A stretch of DNA of 64,000 bases from an uncultured Lachnoclostridium sp. (GTDB lineage: Bacteria > Bacillota > Clostridia > Lachnospirales > Lachnospiraceae). The DNA is taken from contig CALWDO010000002.1 in assembly GCA_944376715.1 (NCBI GenBank), positions 62,001 through 126,000 on the forward strand. Direction: 5' to 3'. A program made the translations under genes and the position numbers. The notes under the pieces are model-generated. The model did not search any database, had not been told where the DNA came from, and saw only the letters and a program-made list of their open reading frames with translations. Position 1 is the stretch's first letter. Every line of letters begins with the position of its first letter. Of this stretch, positions 1-8,240 are shown in pieces.

Positions 1-302
1 TTGATCTCTTTTGATACAATCGCCGTCTTTCCGATCAGACTGTCCGCATTCGTCCTCACATGGCCTTTACTCATATATTTCATGGCCGCCGGACGGGTCA
101 GGAGCAGAAGCGCGAAAGACAGAACCAAAAAAACCGTCCATTGCACTGTGGAGTCAGCGCCTAAAAGTGTGGCAACAAACGCCGCCAGCGCCCCTCCTGC
201 GAACCAGATCGTAGTCAGCTGCAGCGTAACGATCTCAATAATCAACAAAAGGATTAAAAGTCCCAGCCACATCATAGCAGGGGACTCCAGTATCAGTCCC
301 AT
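1..302 (-). CDS. NfeD-like membrane protein (partial, N-terminal part)
   Basis: The reading frame starts at an ATG at 302, preceded by a strong GGAAAGGAGG ribosome site, and runs off the left edge after about 100 residues. The N-terminus MGLILESPAMMWLGLLILLL is followed by a second hydrophobic stretch and a third around residues 55-70 (QWTVFLVLSFALLLL), then the start of a soluble part (NADSLIGKTAIV). Several closely spaced membrane helices followed by a segment entering a small OB-fold is the NfeD/YqeZ-partner architecture. In that family the protein works with a flotillin-like or SPFH-domain partner in membrane quality control. The partner would lie outside the window, so this role is family-based inference. 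The C-terminus is not visible. Confidence 0.7.
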   Translation of the reverse strand, partial: MGLILESPAMMWLGLLILLLIIEIVTLQLTTIWFAGGALAAFVATLLGADSTVQWTVFLVLSFALLLLTRPAAMKYMSKGHVRTNADSLIGKTAIVSKEI

Positions 303-331
303 ACCGTTCCTCCTTTCCATTTTGCTTCTGC

Positions 332-456
332 GCTCATTATACCATGTCCGCTGCGCAGACATGATGCCTCCGGCGGATGCGCCCGGCTTTCTGCGGCGAG
401 CGCAGAAACCGGCATGCGCAATGGTATAATTCGCACTTCGTGCTCATTATACCATG
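332..456. repeat. Repeated extended -10 motif with nested hairpin upstream of the NfeD-like gene
   Basis: The 15-mer GCTCATTATACCATG occurs twice in direct orientation, at 332-346 and 442-456. Read on the minus strand each copy is an extended -10 element (TGGTATAAT). Between them ATGGTATAAT (421-430) pairs with ATTATACCAT (446-455), enclosing an inner stem GCAC/GTGC, so the second copy forms a long hairpin. The minus-strand copies face the NfeD-like gene and are probably its promoters. No good -35 box was seen, so promoter function rests on the extended -10 alone. Confidence 0.45.
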
Positions 457-493
457 CCGCTTCATCCTTGACAATGAAATTTCCCGGAAGCTG

Positions 494-531
494 AAAGGAT
501 CCCGCAGCCTTTTGAAAACTGCGGGATCCTT
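494..531 (-). terminator. Rho-independent terminator after the SH3/SleB hydrolase gene
   Basis: A perfect 13-bp stem, AAGGATCCCGCAG (495-507) with CTGCGGGATCCTT (519-531) and an 11-nt loop, lies 20 nt past the stop of the hydrolase gene. U-tracts are short on both sides, so it may work moderately in either direction. Confidence 0.65.
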
Positions 532-550
532 CTTAAATTTATGTTATGCT

Positions 551-1576
551 TTAATAAAAGACATGTCCTCCGATCACAACCGACGGTCCGCTGACCGAAG
601 AGCTGGCGCTCTTGAAATGCGTAAACGTCCCTATCGTGGTCTCTCCGTTGATCGCCGCCTGCGCTGCCTGCATACAGCTGGATTTCGGCCCGGACGCCAT
701 GATAGACGCCACCTGGCCGGTCGCTGCCGGCCCGAACTGTCCCGGCGCGGAGATCACTCCCTGAATCGTGTTCGGATACGCGCTGCTGCGCACACGGTTC
801 ATGACGACCGCTCCTACAGCCACCTGGCCCTCATACGGCTGATTCCCCGCTTCTGCCTGGATCAGCGCCGCCAAAAGCGTCACTTCATCGGTAGACGCGG
901 CAACCGCTCCCAGATTTGTAGTCCTTTTGGCCTTCTCTTCTTCCGCTTTCTTTTCGGCTTCTTCCGCTTCTATCTGCTCTATGGTCTTGGCCTCGCCATA
1001 GTCATATGCCACTTCCACATACTCCGCAGAGACATAATCTACTTCTCCGTCAGAATACAGGATTTGCAGCCAGCCATCCTGCTCTTCTCCAACCCGGATC
1101 TTCTCGCCCATACCGATCAGGTCGATAACTCCGGCGTCTGTGCTGGGCTCATCGCGCACTTTCAAAGTCTCCGTAATGACAGTAGCGGTCTTGGCCACAT
1201 CCTGCGCCGCCCGTTCTTCCGCCTCCTGTCCGAATGCCAGATACTCATCGCTGACCCATCCGTCCACATCTCCGGACTGGATCCTTGTCCATCCGTCCGC
1301 CTGTTCCACAATATCTCCGGCGTCGCCTTTGTACATCTTGCCAACCACTGCGGAGTCCGTACTGGCTGACTCGCGGACGCTGACAGAATCTTCTACCTTT
1401 GCCATCACACGTCCGGCCCATTCGTCTTCGGCCATAAGGCCTTCCACATCTTCTGCGGACAACTGTCCCAGCAGTGCGCTCAGCGTGTCTTCCCCTTCAT
1501 TTCCAAGAGTGGTAAATCCGGACAGCCCGAGCCACATACCCAGGAGTATACAGCAGAGTATTCCTTTTTTACACAT
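551..1576 (-). CDS. Secreted SH3-domain cell-wall hydrolase (SleB-type catalytic domain)
   Basis: 341 residues. A signal peptide (MCKKGILCCILLGMWLGLSG) is followed by two bacterial SH3 (SH3b) repeats at about residues 65-115 and 130-190. Each has the RESAST/RDEPST strand and a terminal DGWVSDEYL- or YVSAEYV-type motif. A charged Glu/Lys linker (about 200-220) follows. The C-terminal domain at about 228-341 (LLAALIQAEAGNQPYEGQVA, VMNRVRSS) matches the SleB/CwlJ hydrolase family, with its catalytic Glu in the AEAG motif. SleB-family enzymes are lytic transglycosylases acting on spore cortex or vegetative peptidoglycan; the SH3b repeats would bind the wall. It has its own promoter with a WalR/PhoP-like box and a terminator behind it, so it is monocistronic. 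Spore versus vegetative role cannot be told from the sequence. Confidence 0.88.
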   Translation of the reverse strand: MCKKGILCCILLGMWLGLSGFTTLGNEGEDTLSALLGQLSAEDVEGLMAEDEWAGRVMAKVEDSVSVRESASTDSAVVGKMYKGDAGDIVEQADGWTRIQSGDVDGWVSDEYLAFGQEAEERAAQDVAKTATVITETLKVRDEPSTDAGVIDLIGMGEKIRVGEEQDGWLQILYSDGEVDYVSAEYVEVAYDYGEAKTIEQIEAEEAEKKAEEEKAKRTTNLGAVAASTDEVTLLAALIQAEAGNQPYEGQVAVGAVVMNRVRSSAYPNTIQGVISAPGQFGPAATGQVASIMASGPKSSCMQAAQAAINGETTIGTFTHFKSASSSVSGPSVVIGGHVFY

Positions 1577-1627
1577 CTGATATTCCCTCCATATTTTACC
1601 ATCAGATTTCCCGATTGATACAAATAT

Positions 1628-1685
1628 ATTACAAAACTGTTACATTTATTACAGAGAGTTTATCAGATAATGAATTATTTGTCAA
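1628..1685 (-). promoter_or_regulatory. Sigma-A promoter with WalR/PhoP-like direct repeats for the wall hydrolase
   Basis: On the minus strand TTGACA (1685-1680), a 17-nt spacer and TAAACT (1662-1657) form a near-consensus promoter whose -35 overlaps the stop codon of the upstream TrmH gene. Just downstream lie TGTAAT (1653-1648), TGTAAC (1644-1639) and TGTAAT (1633-1628). The last two are exactly 5 nt apart, which fits the WalR consensus TGTWAH-N5-TGTWAH and also resembles PhoP repeats. A box over and downstream of the start site suggests repression when the regulator binds; that is inference. Confidence 0.6.
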
Positions 1686-2458
1686 CTGCGGCGCTGTCTG
1701 TTGACTTCATACATAAGAATCGAGGCCGCCACTGCCGCATTCAGCGACTCCAGACGCCCTTCCATAGGGATGCGGATCCACACATCTGCCATACGGCTCA
1801 GCCGCTCTGAAAGACCGTTTCCCTCATTGCCGATGAAAAAGGCGGTCCCTGTCCGGTAATCCTCACCATCATAGCAGTTTTTCCCTTTCAAATGGGCAGC
1901 ATACGTCCGGATGTTCCTTCTCTTCAGCTCCGGCAGGATCTCTTCGATCTCCTCCACATACAAGAAAGGCATCCGATAGACAGACCCCATGGTGGAACGG
2001 ATCGTTTTTGGATTGTACAGATCCACCGATGCCCGGTTCAGGATAATGCCGTCGGCGCCTGCCCCCTCCGCCGTCCGGAGGATTGTCCCCAGGTTGCCGG
2101 GGTCCTGCAGGTTTTCCAGGATCAGGAGGTGGGGATTTTCCCCGCGCGTCAGATCCTCCAACCGGTACCGGAACTGTTCTACCACGCACAGAATGCCCTG
2201 GGGCGTTTTGGTATCGCTGACCGCCTGAAACACCCGGTCCTCCAGGACCTCATATTCATGGTTACGCAAAAAAGCCTGTCCTTTTTCTTCGTACAGGCTT
2301 TTTGAAATATACACTTTGCGTATTTTATCATCGGGCGCTTCCTGGAACATCTTGATTCCTTCCACCAGGAAAACGCCCTGTTCATTTCTCTCTTTGGCTT
2401 TTTTTGCCAGCTGCTGCAGGTGCTTTACCTGCTGATTCGATGTACTGGTAATCATCAC
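1682..2458 (-). CDS. TrmH/SpoU-family RNA 2'-O-methyltransferase
   Basis: About 258 residues. Residues 1-100 form the small substrate-binding domain seen in RlmB/TrmH proteins (NQQVKHLQQLAKKAKERNEQ; FLVEG). The SPOUT catalytic domain follows with its three motifs: LENLQDPGNLGTILRTAEGAG (motif 1, Asn/Arg), FFIGNEGNGLS (motif 2) and IPMEGRLESLNAAVAASILM (motif 3). The fold binds S-adenosylmethionine in a trefoil knot and methylates the ribose 2'-OH of rRNA or tRNA; the target base is not inferable. The start is a GTG at 2458 overlapping the pfkA stop by 4 nt, with an alternative ATG one codon later. It is translationally coupled to pfkA. Confidence 0.9.
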   Translation of the reverse strand: MMITSTSNQQVKHLQQLAKKAKERNEQGVFLVEGIKMFQEAPDDKIRKVYISKSLYEEKGQAFLRNHEYEVLEDRVFQAVSDTKTPQGILCVVEQFRYRLEDLTRGENPHLLILENLQDPGNLGTILRTAEGAGADGIILNRASVDLYNPKTIRSTMGSVYRMPFLYVEEIEEILPELKRRNIRTYAAHLKGKNCYDGEDYRTGTAFFIGNEGNGLSERLSRMADVWIRIPMEGRLESLNAAVAASILMYEVNRQRRS

Positions 2459-3429
2459 TTTGCCATCGCTTTCGAGACATCGATCATATACGGGTCTACG
2501 CCTTTGTTCATGCCCAGGGCCTCATTGATGTCGAAGTCTTTGAATTCTCCGTTTTTGTATCCCACCACACGGTTGGACTTGCCTTCGCAGAGCAGATCCA
2601 CTGCCAGAGCGCCCATCATGGTCGCATATACACGGTCCTGACAGGAAGGGCTGCCTCCGCGCTGCATGTAACCCAGGATCGTCGCGCGGGTCTCCACGCC
2701 CGTTGCGGCCTCGATCCTCTTAGCCATGGATGTAGAGTGGCCGATCCCCTCCGCGTTGATGATAATATGATGTTTCTTTCCTCTCTTGCGGCTCTCGATG
2801 ATGTTATTGATGATCTTCTGCTCATCATAATCATACTGCTCCGGAATCAGGATATCCTCCGCGCCGTTGGCGATACCGCACCAGAGCGCAATATATCCCG
2901 CGTTTCTTCCCATTACCTCTATGATACTGCAGCGTTCATGGGAGGTAGAGGTGTCGCGCACTTTATCGATCGCCTGCATGGCCGTATTGACTGCCGTGTC
3001 AAAGCCGATCGTGTATTCGGTACATGCGATGTCCAGGTCAATCGTTCCCGGCACGCCTACCGTATTGATCCCCAGATTCGCCAGCTTCTGCGCTCCCGCG
3101 AAAGAGCCGTCTCCGCCGATGACAACCAGACCGTCGATATGGTGTTTCCGGCAGATCTCAGCGCCCTTTTTCTGTCCTTCTTCTGTGCGGAACTCCGCGC
3201 AGCGGGCCGTAAACAAGATCGTACCGCCGGTATCAATGATATCGCTGACCGACTGACGGTTCATATCTATGATGTCTTCTTCCAAAAGTCCCTGGTATCC
3301 TCTGCGGATCCCTTTTACCCGTTTCCCATTGGCGCATGCCTTTCTTACAACGGCACGTATCGCCGCATTCATGCCCGGCGCGTCACCGCCGCTTGTCAAA
3401 ACCCCTATCGTGCTAATTTCTTTTGCCAT
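2455..3429 (-). CDS. pfkA: 6-phosphofructokinase
   Basis: 324 residues, the usual length for bacterial ATP-dependent PfkA. It catalyses fructose-6-phosphate to fructose-1,6-bisphosphate in glycolysis. Motifs in order: GVLTSGGDAPGMNAAIR (ATP site, residues 8-24), VIGGDGSFAGA (about 100-110), PGTIDLDIACTEYTIGFDTA (about 124-143, with the catalytic Asp of TID), EVMGRNAGYIAL (substrate site) and YMQRGGSPSCQDR. The residue after the catalytic Asp is Leu where the Bacillus and E. coli enzymes have Asn. The start has GGAGG at good spacing. It lies 51 nt after dnaE and overlaps the rRNA methylase gene, so the three probably form one operon. Confidence 0.96.
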   Translation of the reverse strand: MAKEISTIGVLTSGGDAPGMNAAIRAVVRKACANGKRVKGIRRGYQGLLEEDIIDMNRQSVSDIIDTGGTILFTARCAEFRTEEGQKKGAEICRKHHIDGLVVIGGDGSFAGAQKLANLGINTVGVPGTIDLDIACTEYTIGFDTAVNTAMQAIDKVRDTSTSHERCSIIEVMGRNAGYIALWCGIANGAEDILIPEQYDYDEQKIINNIIESRKRGKKHHIIINAEGIGHSTSMAKRIEAATGVETRATILGYMQRGGSPSCQDRVYATMMGALAVDLLCEGKSNRVVGYKNGEFKDFDINEALGMNKGVDPYMIDVSKAMAK

Positions 3430-3480
3430 GGTTTAACCTCCGCAAAACATTTCTGCGTTTTTACATTATCAAATATCATT

Positions 3481-6400
3481 TTAATCCATTTGGGCTCTGT
3501 TTTCAATACGCTTCTCAACCACTTTCACGTTTTTCTCCCCAAAAACCGCGAAGAGCCGCTCCAGAAGTTCCGGATCCGCTTTGACATTCCGAGACGCGGG
3601 CAATACCTTCTTCATTTTTTCTTTGCGCACGTAGATAATCACCTCGTCGCCGCCCTCGCTGTCCATCAAAAGCCGGTAGAGGTTATTTTCCTGGTTCTGG
3701 TATGCGTCCATGTCCGGGAACTGGATCCACAGCTGCCGGTGTACAGTCTCAAAAGGCACGATCTTCTCCAGGATCAGCTTGCTCGCCTTTTCTTCTTCCG
3801 CCGAGATCCGTCCGCTGACAAACACCTTGCTGTCCAGATTCAGAAGAGAAGCATTTCTTTCATAATCCCGCGGAAATACGATCACTTCCACCGTACCGAG
3901 CAGATCCTCTATCGTGATAAACGCCATCATCTTATTATTTTTCGTGGCCTTCATGGTCTTGGAGGTGATCATTCCTCCCACGATCGCCCGCTCGCCGTCG
4001 CGCACTTTGGGCGCTTCGCCTTCTTCCGGCGCCAGGAAATCCGTGGTCACATGGCTGATACCCCGCCGCCACTGCTCTTCGTACTCTTCCAGAGGATGGC
4101 CGCTGATATAGATCCCCAGCACTTCTTTTTCAAATGCCAGCAGTTCTTCCTTCCGGTATTCTTTCACCTGCGGAAGCTCTATCCGGAATGCCTTTTTCTC
4201 TTCCTCCGGAACCAGATCGAACAGGCTCATCTGGCCTGCGAAATCGGTTTTCTTCTTCTGGGAAGCCTGATCCATCATCCGTTCATACACTTTCATCATC
4301 TGGTGACGGTTGGCGCCCAAGCCGTCGAAAGCGCCCGCTTTGATCAGATTTTCCACAGTTCTCTTGTTCACTTCCCGCCCGCAGGTCCGGTCAATGAAAT
4401 CGTTCAGATCCTTGTACGGGCCATTCTGCCGGCGTTCTTCCAGGATGCTTTCGATCACAGGACGCCCCACGCTTTTCACGGCGTTCAGTCCGTAGCGAAT
4501 CGCGCCGTCCGATACAGAGAATACGCCTTCGCTCTCGTTGACATGGGGAGGAAGGATCTGTATATTCATCTGACGGCACGTCATAATGTATTCAGATACC
4601 TTGGCAGAATTGTCGATCACCGACGTCATCAGAGCCGCCATAAATTCTACCGGGTAATAATATTTCAGCCAGGCCGTCTGATATGCCACCACCGCATATG
4701 CGGCCGCATGGGATTTGTTAAACGCATATTTGGCAAAGTCGATCATCTCGTCAAAGATCTTGTTCGCCGTCTGTTCCGGGATCCCCCTGGCAATACAGCC
4801 GGGAACATTTTCTTCTTTGTTTCCATAGACAAAGTTCTGGCGTTCCCGCTCCATGACGGCAGCTTTCTTTTTCGACATGGCCCTGCGCACCAGATCGCTC
4901 CGTCCCAGCGTATAACCCGCCAGTTTCTGCACGATCTGCATAACCTGCTCCTGGTAAACGATACAGCCGTAAGTGGGTTCCAGGATCGGCTCCAGTTCAG
5001 GACAGTCGTAGGTGACCTCTTCCGGATGATTCTTTCCCCGGATATATTGGGGGATAAAGTCCATGGGACCCGGACGGTACAGGGAGATTCCGGCGATAAT
5101 ATCTTCCAGACTCTGGGGCTTCAGCTCTTTCATGAAGTTTTTCATCCCCGTACTTTCCAGCTGGAACACGCCGTCCGTGTGCCCCGTCCCCAGAGAATCC
5201 AGCACTTTCTTATCGTCATAATCAATATGATCAATATCGATCTTTTTCCCGCTGCTTTTCTCCGCCAGAGCCACCGCGTTCTGGATCACGGTCAGCGTCC
5301 GAAGCCCCAGGAAATCCATCTTCAGAAGTCCCAGTTCTTCCAGCGTCGTCATGGTAAACTGCGTCACCAGGGAACCGTCCTGAGCCCTGGAAAGCGGGAC
5401 GTATTCATCTACGGATTTCTGGCTGATCACCACGCCCGCGGCGTGCATGGAAGTATGCCTCGGCAGTCCTTCCAGACGCTTGGACATGTCCACCAGTTCT
5501 CTTACCTGCTCATTAGTCTCATACAGCGTGCGCAGTTCCGGGTTCATCTGCAATGCTTTATCCAGTGTAATATTCAACTCCTGCGGCACCATCTTCGCGA
5601 TGGAATCCACGAATGCGTAGGGCAGGTCCATAACCCTTCCCACATCCCTGAGCACACCTCTGGCGGCCAGCGTACCAAACGTGACAATCTGCACCACCCG
5701 GTCCTTGCCGTACTTGCGCACCACGTAATCGATGACTTCCTGCCTCCGTTCAAAGCAGAAATCCACGTCAATATCCGGCATGGATACACGCTCCGGATTC
5801 AGGAAACGTTCAAACAGAAGCTGATATTTGGCGGGATCAATATTGGTGATTCCAAGCGTATAAGACACCAGGCTGCCGGCCGCGCTTCCTCTTCCCGGTC
5901 CCACAGCGATGCCATGATCCCGGGCGTATTTAATGAAATCCCACACGATCAGGAAGTAATCCACATACCCCATCTTCTGAATAATGGAAAGCTCATACTC
6001 CAACTGTTTTTTCAGCGTCCCGTCGTCGTCCGGATAGCGCCCGGCGAACCCTTCCCGGCAGAGTTTGTTTAAATACTCCCAGGAAGTGTAGCCATCCGGC
6101 ACGTCGTATTTTGGAAGCTTTGTCACGCCAAATTCGATCTCCACGTTGCAGCGATCCGCGATCTTCTGGGTATTTTCCAGCGCCTGCTTCGCATAGGGGA
6201 ACAGCCGCTCCATCTCTTCCGGAGATTTTACAAAATACTGGCCTCCTTCATACCGCATGCGGTCCTCGTCAGCCAGCCGTTTTCCCGTCTGCAGACAGAG
6301 CAGGATATCGTGCGGTTTTACGTCCTCCGCGTAAGTGTAATGCACATCATTTGTAGCTACCAGCTCTATCCCCAGTTCCCGGCTCATGCGCAGCAGCGCC

Positions 6401-6963
6401 TGATTCACCATTTTCTGATCCGGAATGCCATGATCCTGCAGCTCCAGGAAGAAATTACCCTTCCCAAAAATATCCTCGTAGCGGCGCGCCGCATTGCACG
6501 CCTCCTCGTACATTCCCTTCTGAATATAACGCTGCACCTCACCGGCCAGGCAGGCGCTGGTGGCGATGATCCCTTCATGGTACTTTGCCAGGATCTCCCT
6601 GTCCACCCTGGGGCGGTAATAAAAGCCTTCTGTATAACCGTCAGAAACAATCTTGATCAGGTTCTGATACCCTTGATTGTTCTCTGCCAGCAGGACCAGG
6701 TGATAATACCGGTCCTCGCCTCCGGTGGTCTCCTTGTCAAAGCGGGAATTCGGCGCCACATACACCTCGCAGCCTATAATCGGCTTGATTCCCTGGGTTT
6801 TCGCTTCTTTATAAAAATCAATCACGCCGTACATAGCCCCATGGTCCGTGATCGCCGCGCTGTCCATGCCCAGTTCTTTCACCCTGGCCACATATTCTTT
6901 AATCTTATTGGAGCCATCCAGCAGGCTGTATTCTGTATGTACATGCAGGTGCACAAAACTCAT
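3481..6963 (-). CDS. dnaE: DNA polymerase III alpha subunit (DnaE1 type)
   Basis: 1160 residues from the ATG at 6963, which has AGGGGG 10 nt upstream; a longer frame upstream lacks a ribosome site. Domains: an N-terminal PHP domain opening with FVHLHVHTEYSLLDG; the C-family polymerase palm/fingers with PGRGSAAGSLVSYTLGITNI and the catalytic acidic motif MPDIDVDF; a helix-hairpin-helix/beta-clamp region (MSLFDL is a plausible clamp-binding peptide); and a C-terminal OB-fold (VGGMITSKTMKATKNNKMM). It is the DnaE polymerase; in Firmicutes it typically works beside PolC, which is not in the window. A terminator separates it from the small gene upstream, so transcription starts in the 45-nt gap. 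pfkA follows. Confidence 0.97.
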   Translation of the reverse strand: MSFVHLHVHTEYSLLDGSNKIKEYVARVKELGMDSAAITDHGAMYGVIDFYKEAKTQGIKPIIGCEVYVAPNSRFDKETTGGEDRYYHLVLLAENNQGYQNLIKIVSDGYTEGFYYRPRVDREILAKYHEGIIATSACLAGEVQRYIQKGMYEEACNAARRYEDIFGKGNFFLELQDHGIPDQKMVNQALLRMSRELGIELVATNDVHYTYAEDVKPHDILLCLQTGKRLADEDRMRYEGGQYFVKSPEEMERLFPYAKQALENTQKIADRCNVEIEFGVTKLPKYDVPDGYTSWEYLNKLCREGFAGRYPDDDGTLKKQLEYELSIIQKMGYVDYFLIVWDFIKYARDHGIAVGPGRGSAAGSLVSYTLGITNIDPAKYQLLFERFLNPERVSMPDIDVDFCFERRQEVIDYVVRKYGKDRVVQIVTFGTLAARGVLRDVGRVMDLPYAFVDSIAKMVPQELNITLDKALQMNPELRTLYETNEQVRELVDMSKRLEGLPRHTSMHAAGVVISQKSVDEYVPLSRAQDGSLVTQFTMTTLEELGLLKMDFLGLRTLTVIQNAVALAEKSSGKKIDIDHIDYDDKKVLDSLGTGHTDGVFQLESTGMKNFMKELKPQSLEDIIAGISLYRPGPMDFIPQYIRGKNHPEEVTYDCPELEPILEPTYGCIVYQEQVMQIVQKLAGYTLGRSDLVRRAMSKKKAAVMERERQNFVYGNKEENVPGCIARGIPEQTANKIFDEMIDFAKYAFNKSHAAAYAVVAYQTAWLKYYYPVEFMAALMTSVIDNSAKVSEYIMTCRQMNIQILPPHVNESEGVFSVSDGAIRYGLNAVKSVGRPVIESILEERRQNGPYKDLNDFIDRTCGREVNKRTVENLIKAGAFDGLGANRHQMMKVYERMMDQASQKKKTDFAGQMSLFDLVPEEEKKAFRIELPQVKEYRKEELLAFEKEVLGIYISGHPLEEYEEQWRRGISHVTTDFLAPEEGEAPKVRDGERAIVGGMITSKTMKATKNNKMMAFITIEDLLGTVEVIVFPRDYERNASLLNLDSKVFVSGRISAEEEKASKLILEKIVPFETVHRQLWIQFPDMDAYQNQENNLYRLLMDSEGGDEVIIYVRKEKMKKVLPASRNVKADPELLERLFAVFGEKNVKVVEKRIENRAQMD

Positions 6964-7009
6964 GCTGCCATTCCCCCTATCTGTTCCAGTCCAAAAGTTT
7001 TTTATAACG

Positions 7010-7042
7010 AAAAAAAGGAGCAACAGCTTTCGCTGTTACTCC
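7010..7042 (-). terminator. Rho-independent terminator between the small conserved gene and dnaE
   Basis: On the minus strand the stem GGAGTAACAGC (7042-7032) pairs with GCTGTTGCTCC (7027-7017) across a GAAA tetraloop and is followed by seven U (7016-7010). It ends the gene at 7057-7290. Confidence 0.92.
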
Positions 7043-7056
7043 TCCATTATAACCGA

Positions 7057-7290
7057 TTAGCCGTTAATCATAAAGGACAATAATTTATCAATATCCTCTT
7101 TCTCATATGCAACAATCTCCAGCTCCGGAATCTCGCCGTTGGAGAAGATATTTGCAAGAGATACATACTGGGAAAGTTTAGACTTCAGATTCAGTCTGTC
7201 TCCTTCTCCAGTTACCAGTTCTACTTTACCTTTACAGCTGTCTACTACTTCGAAAAACTTATTCACGTCTTTTATATTCTGTACTTTCAT
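7057..7290 (-). CDS. Small conserved protein of unknown function
   Basis: 77 residues starting at the ATG at 7290 (AAAGGAG 8-10 nt upstream). The ORF extends 16 codons further upstream but that part covers the ribosome site. The protein is acidic/basic mixed, soluble, begins MKVQNIKDVNKFFEVVDSC and ends LLSFMING. It resembles a short protein widely conserved in Lachnospiraceae, where automatic pipelines sometimes label it poly(A) polymerase. Nothing in the sequence supports nucleotidyltransferase activity because it is far too short. A strong terminator follows, so it is a single-gene unit or the end of one. Confidence 0.7.
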   Translation of the reverse strand: MKVQNIKDVNKFFEVVDSCKGKVELVTGEGDRLNLKSKLSQYVSLANIFSNGEIPELEIVAYEKEDIDKLLSFMING

Positions 7291-7399
7291 TTCCTTATGC
7301 TCCTTTCCTTTCTTTACGCCCTCATTATAATCAATCAATTCTGTGATTTCAAGTAATTTTTTCCTTTTATGAGAAAATCAGCAAATTGCCTATGGCGCG

Positions 7400-8230
7400 C
7401 TATCGTTTGCGAATGCTTTTATCTGTAATTTCAACACGTCCTTCCTTCAAAAGCCGTCCAACCGCACGTTTAAATGCATTTTTGCTCATAGACAACTCTC
7501 TTTTGATCACTTCTGGAGACGCTTTGTCTGAAAACGGCAGGACGCCGCCGAATTCTTCAATCGCTTTCATTACCTGTTCCGCATCCTCGTCGATCTGCAG
7601 ATATGATTTCTCGCGCAGGCTCAGATCCAGCTTTCCGTCTTCTTTGACGCCTGTCACCCGCGCCTCCACCTGATCTCCGATCTGCGCCTGACCGAAAAAT
7701 TCCTTTTTGGGGACCAGTCCCGAATACAAGTCATCCACCGCCACAAACGCGCCGAAATTCTCGCTGATCTGATATACCGTTCCCGTCACATGGTCATCCA
7801 CCCCGTAGGGACTGTCTGTTCTCAGATATTCGTATACGTTCATGGTAGCGCACAGGCGTCCGCTTTTATCAATATAGAGAGCTACCAGACACTCTTCTCC
7901 CGCGCGCACTTTCCTGGTCTGCTGCCGGAACGGCAGGAACAGATCTTTCTCCAGGCCCCAGTCCAGAAATGCTCCGATCCTGGACACCTCTTTCACCTTC
8001 AGCCGTCCCACATCCCCCAGTGTGAGCAGCGGATCCGCCGTCGTAGCGATGGGCCTGTCCCTGGAATCCTTATACAAGAAAACTTCCATCTGGTCTCCCG
8101 GCCGCACTCCCGCGCGCACCTGCTTCTTCGGAAGCAGCACTCTGTCTTCCGGATCGTCCGGATCTGCCAGATAGATTCCGAAATCTACCATCTTTACGAC
8201 TGTCAATAACTGTTTTTTTCCTAACTGCAT
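7400..8230 (-). CDS. S1 RNA-binding protein, CvfB/YitL family
   Basis: 276 residues. It contains serial OB/S1-like domains: residues 1-65 (LTVVKMVDFGIYLADPDDPE, VLLPKKQV), 70-135 (VKEVSRIGAFLDWGLEKDLF), 140-210 (GTVYQISENFGAFVAVDD, a typical S1 motif), and a C-terminal winged-helix (about 215-276: VMKAIEEFGGVLPFSDKASP, SKNAFKRAVGRLLKEGRVEI). This three-S1-plus-winged-helix layout is the CvfB family, RNA-binding proteins linked to virulence-factor expression in Staphylococcus. The molecular role is poorly known in the family. It starts 10 nt after the thioesterase stop, so it is likely cotranscribed with it. Confidence 0.88.
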   Translation of the reverse strand: MQLGKKQLLTVVKMVDFGIYLADPDDPEDRVLLPKKQVRAGVRPGDQMEVFLYKDSRDRPIATTADPLLTLGDVGRLKVKEVSRIGAFLDWGLEKDLFLPFRQQTRKVRAGEECLVALYIDKSGRLCATMNVYEYLRTDSPYGVDDHVTGTVYQISENFGAFVAVDDLYSGLVPKKEFFGQAQIGDQVEARVTGVKEDGKLDLSLREKSYLQIDEDAEQVMKAIEEFGGVLPFSDKASPEVIKRELSMSKNAFKRAVGRLLKEGRVEITDKSIRKR

Positions 8231-8240
8231 GTATTATCTC

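Noticed and set aside
2737..6072. Very long open frame of 1111 codons on the plus strand
   Set aside because: It is the reverse shadow of dnaE and pfkA, rich in Arg/His/Leu, with no ribosome site or domain. Long antisense frames are common opposite GC-balanced genes.
7057..7290. Poly(A) polymerase label for the 77-residue protein
   Set aside because: It is far shorter than any nucleotidyltransferase and lacks the GS-x-DxD motif. The name is likely an inherited mis-annotation.
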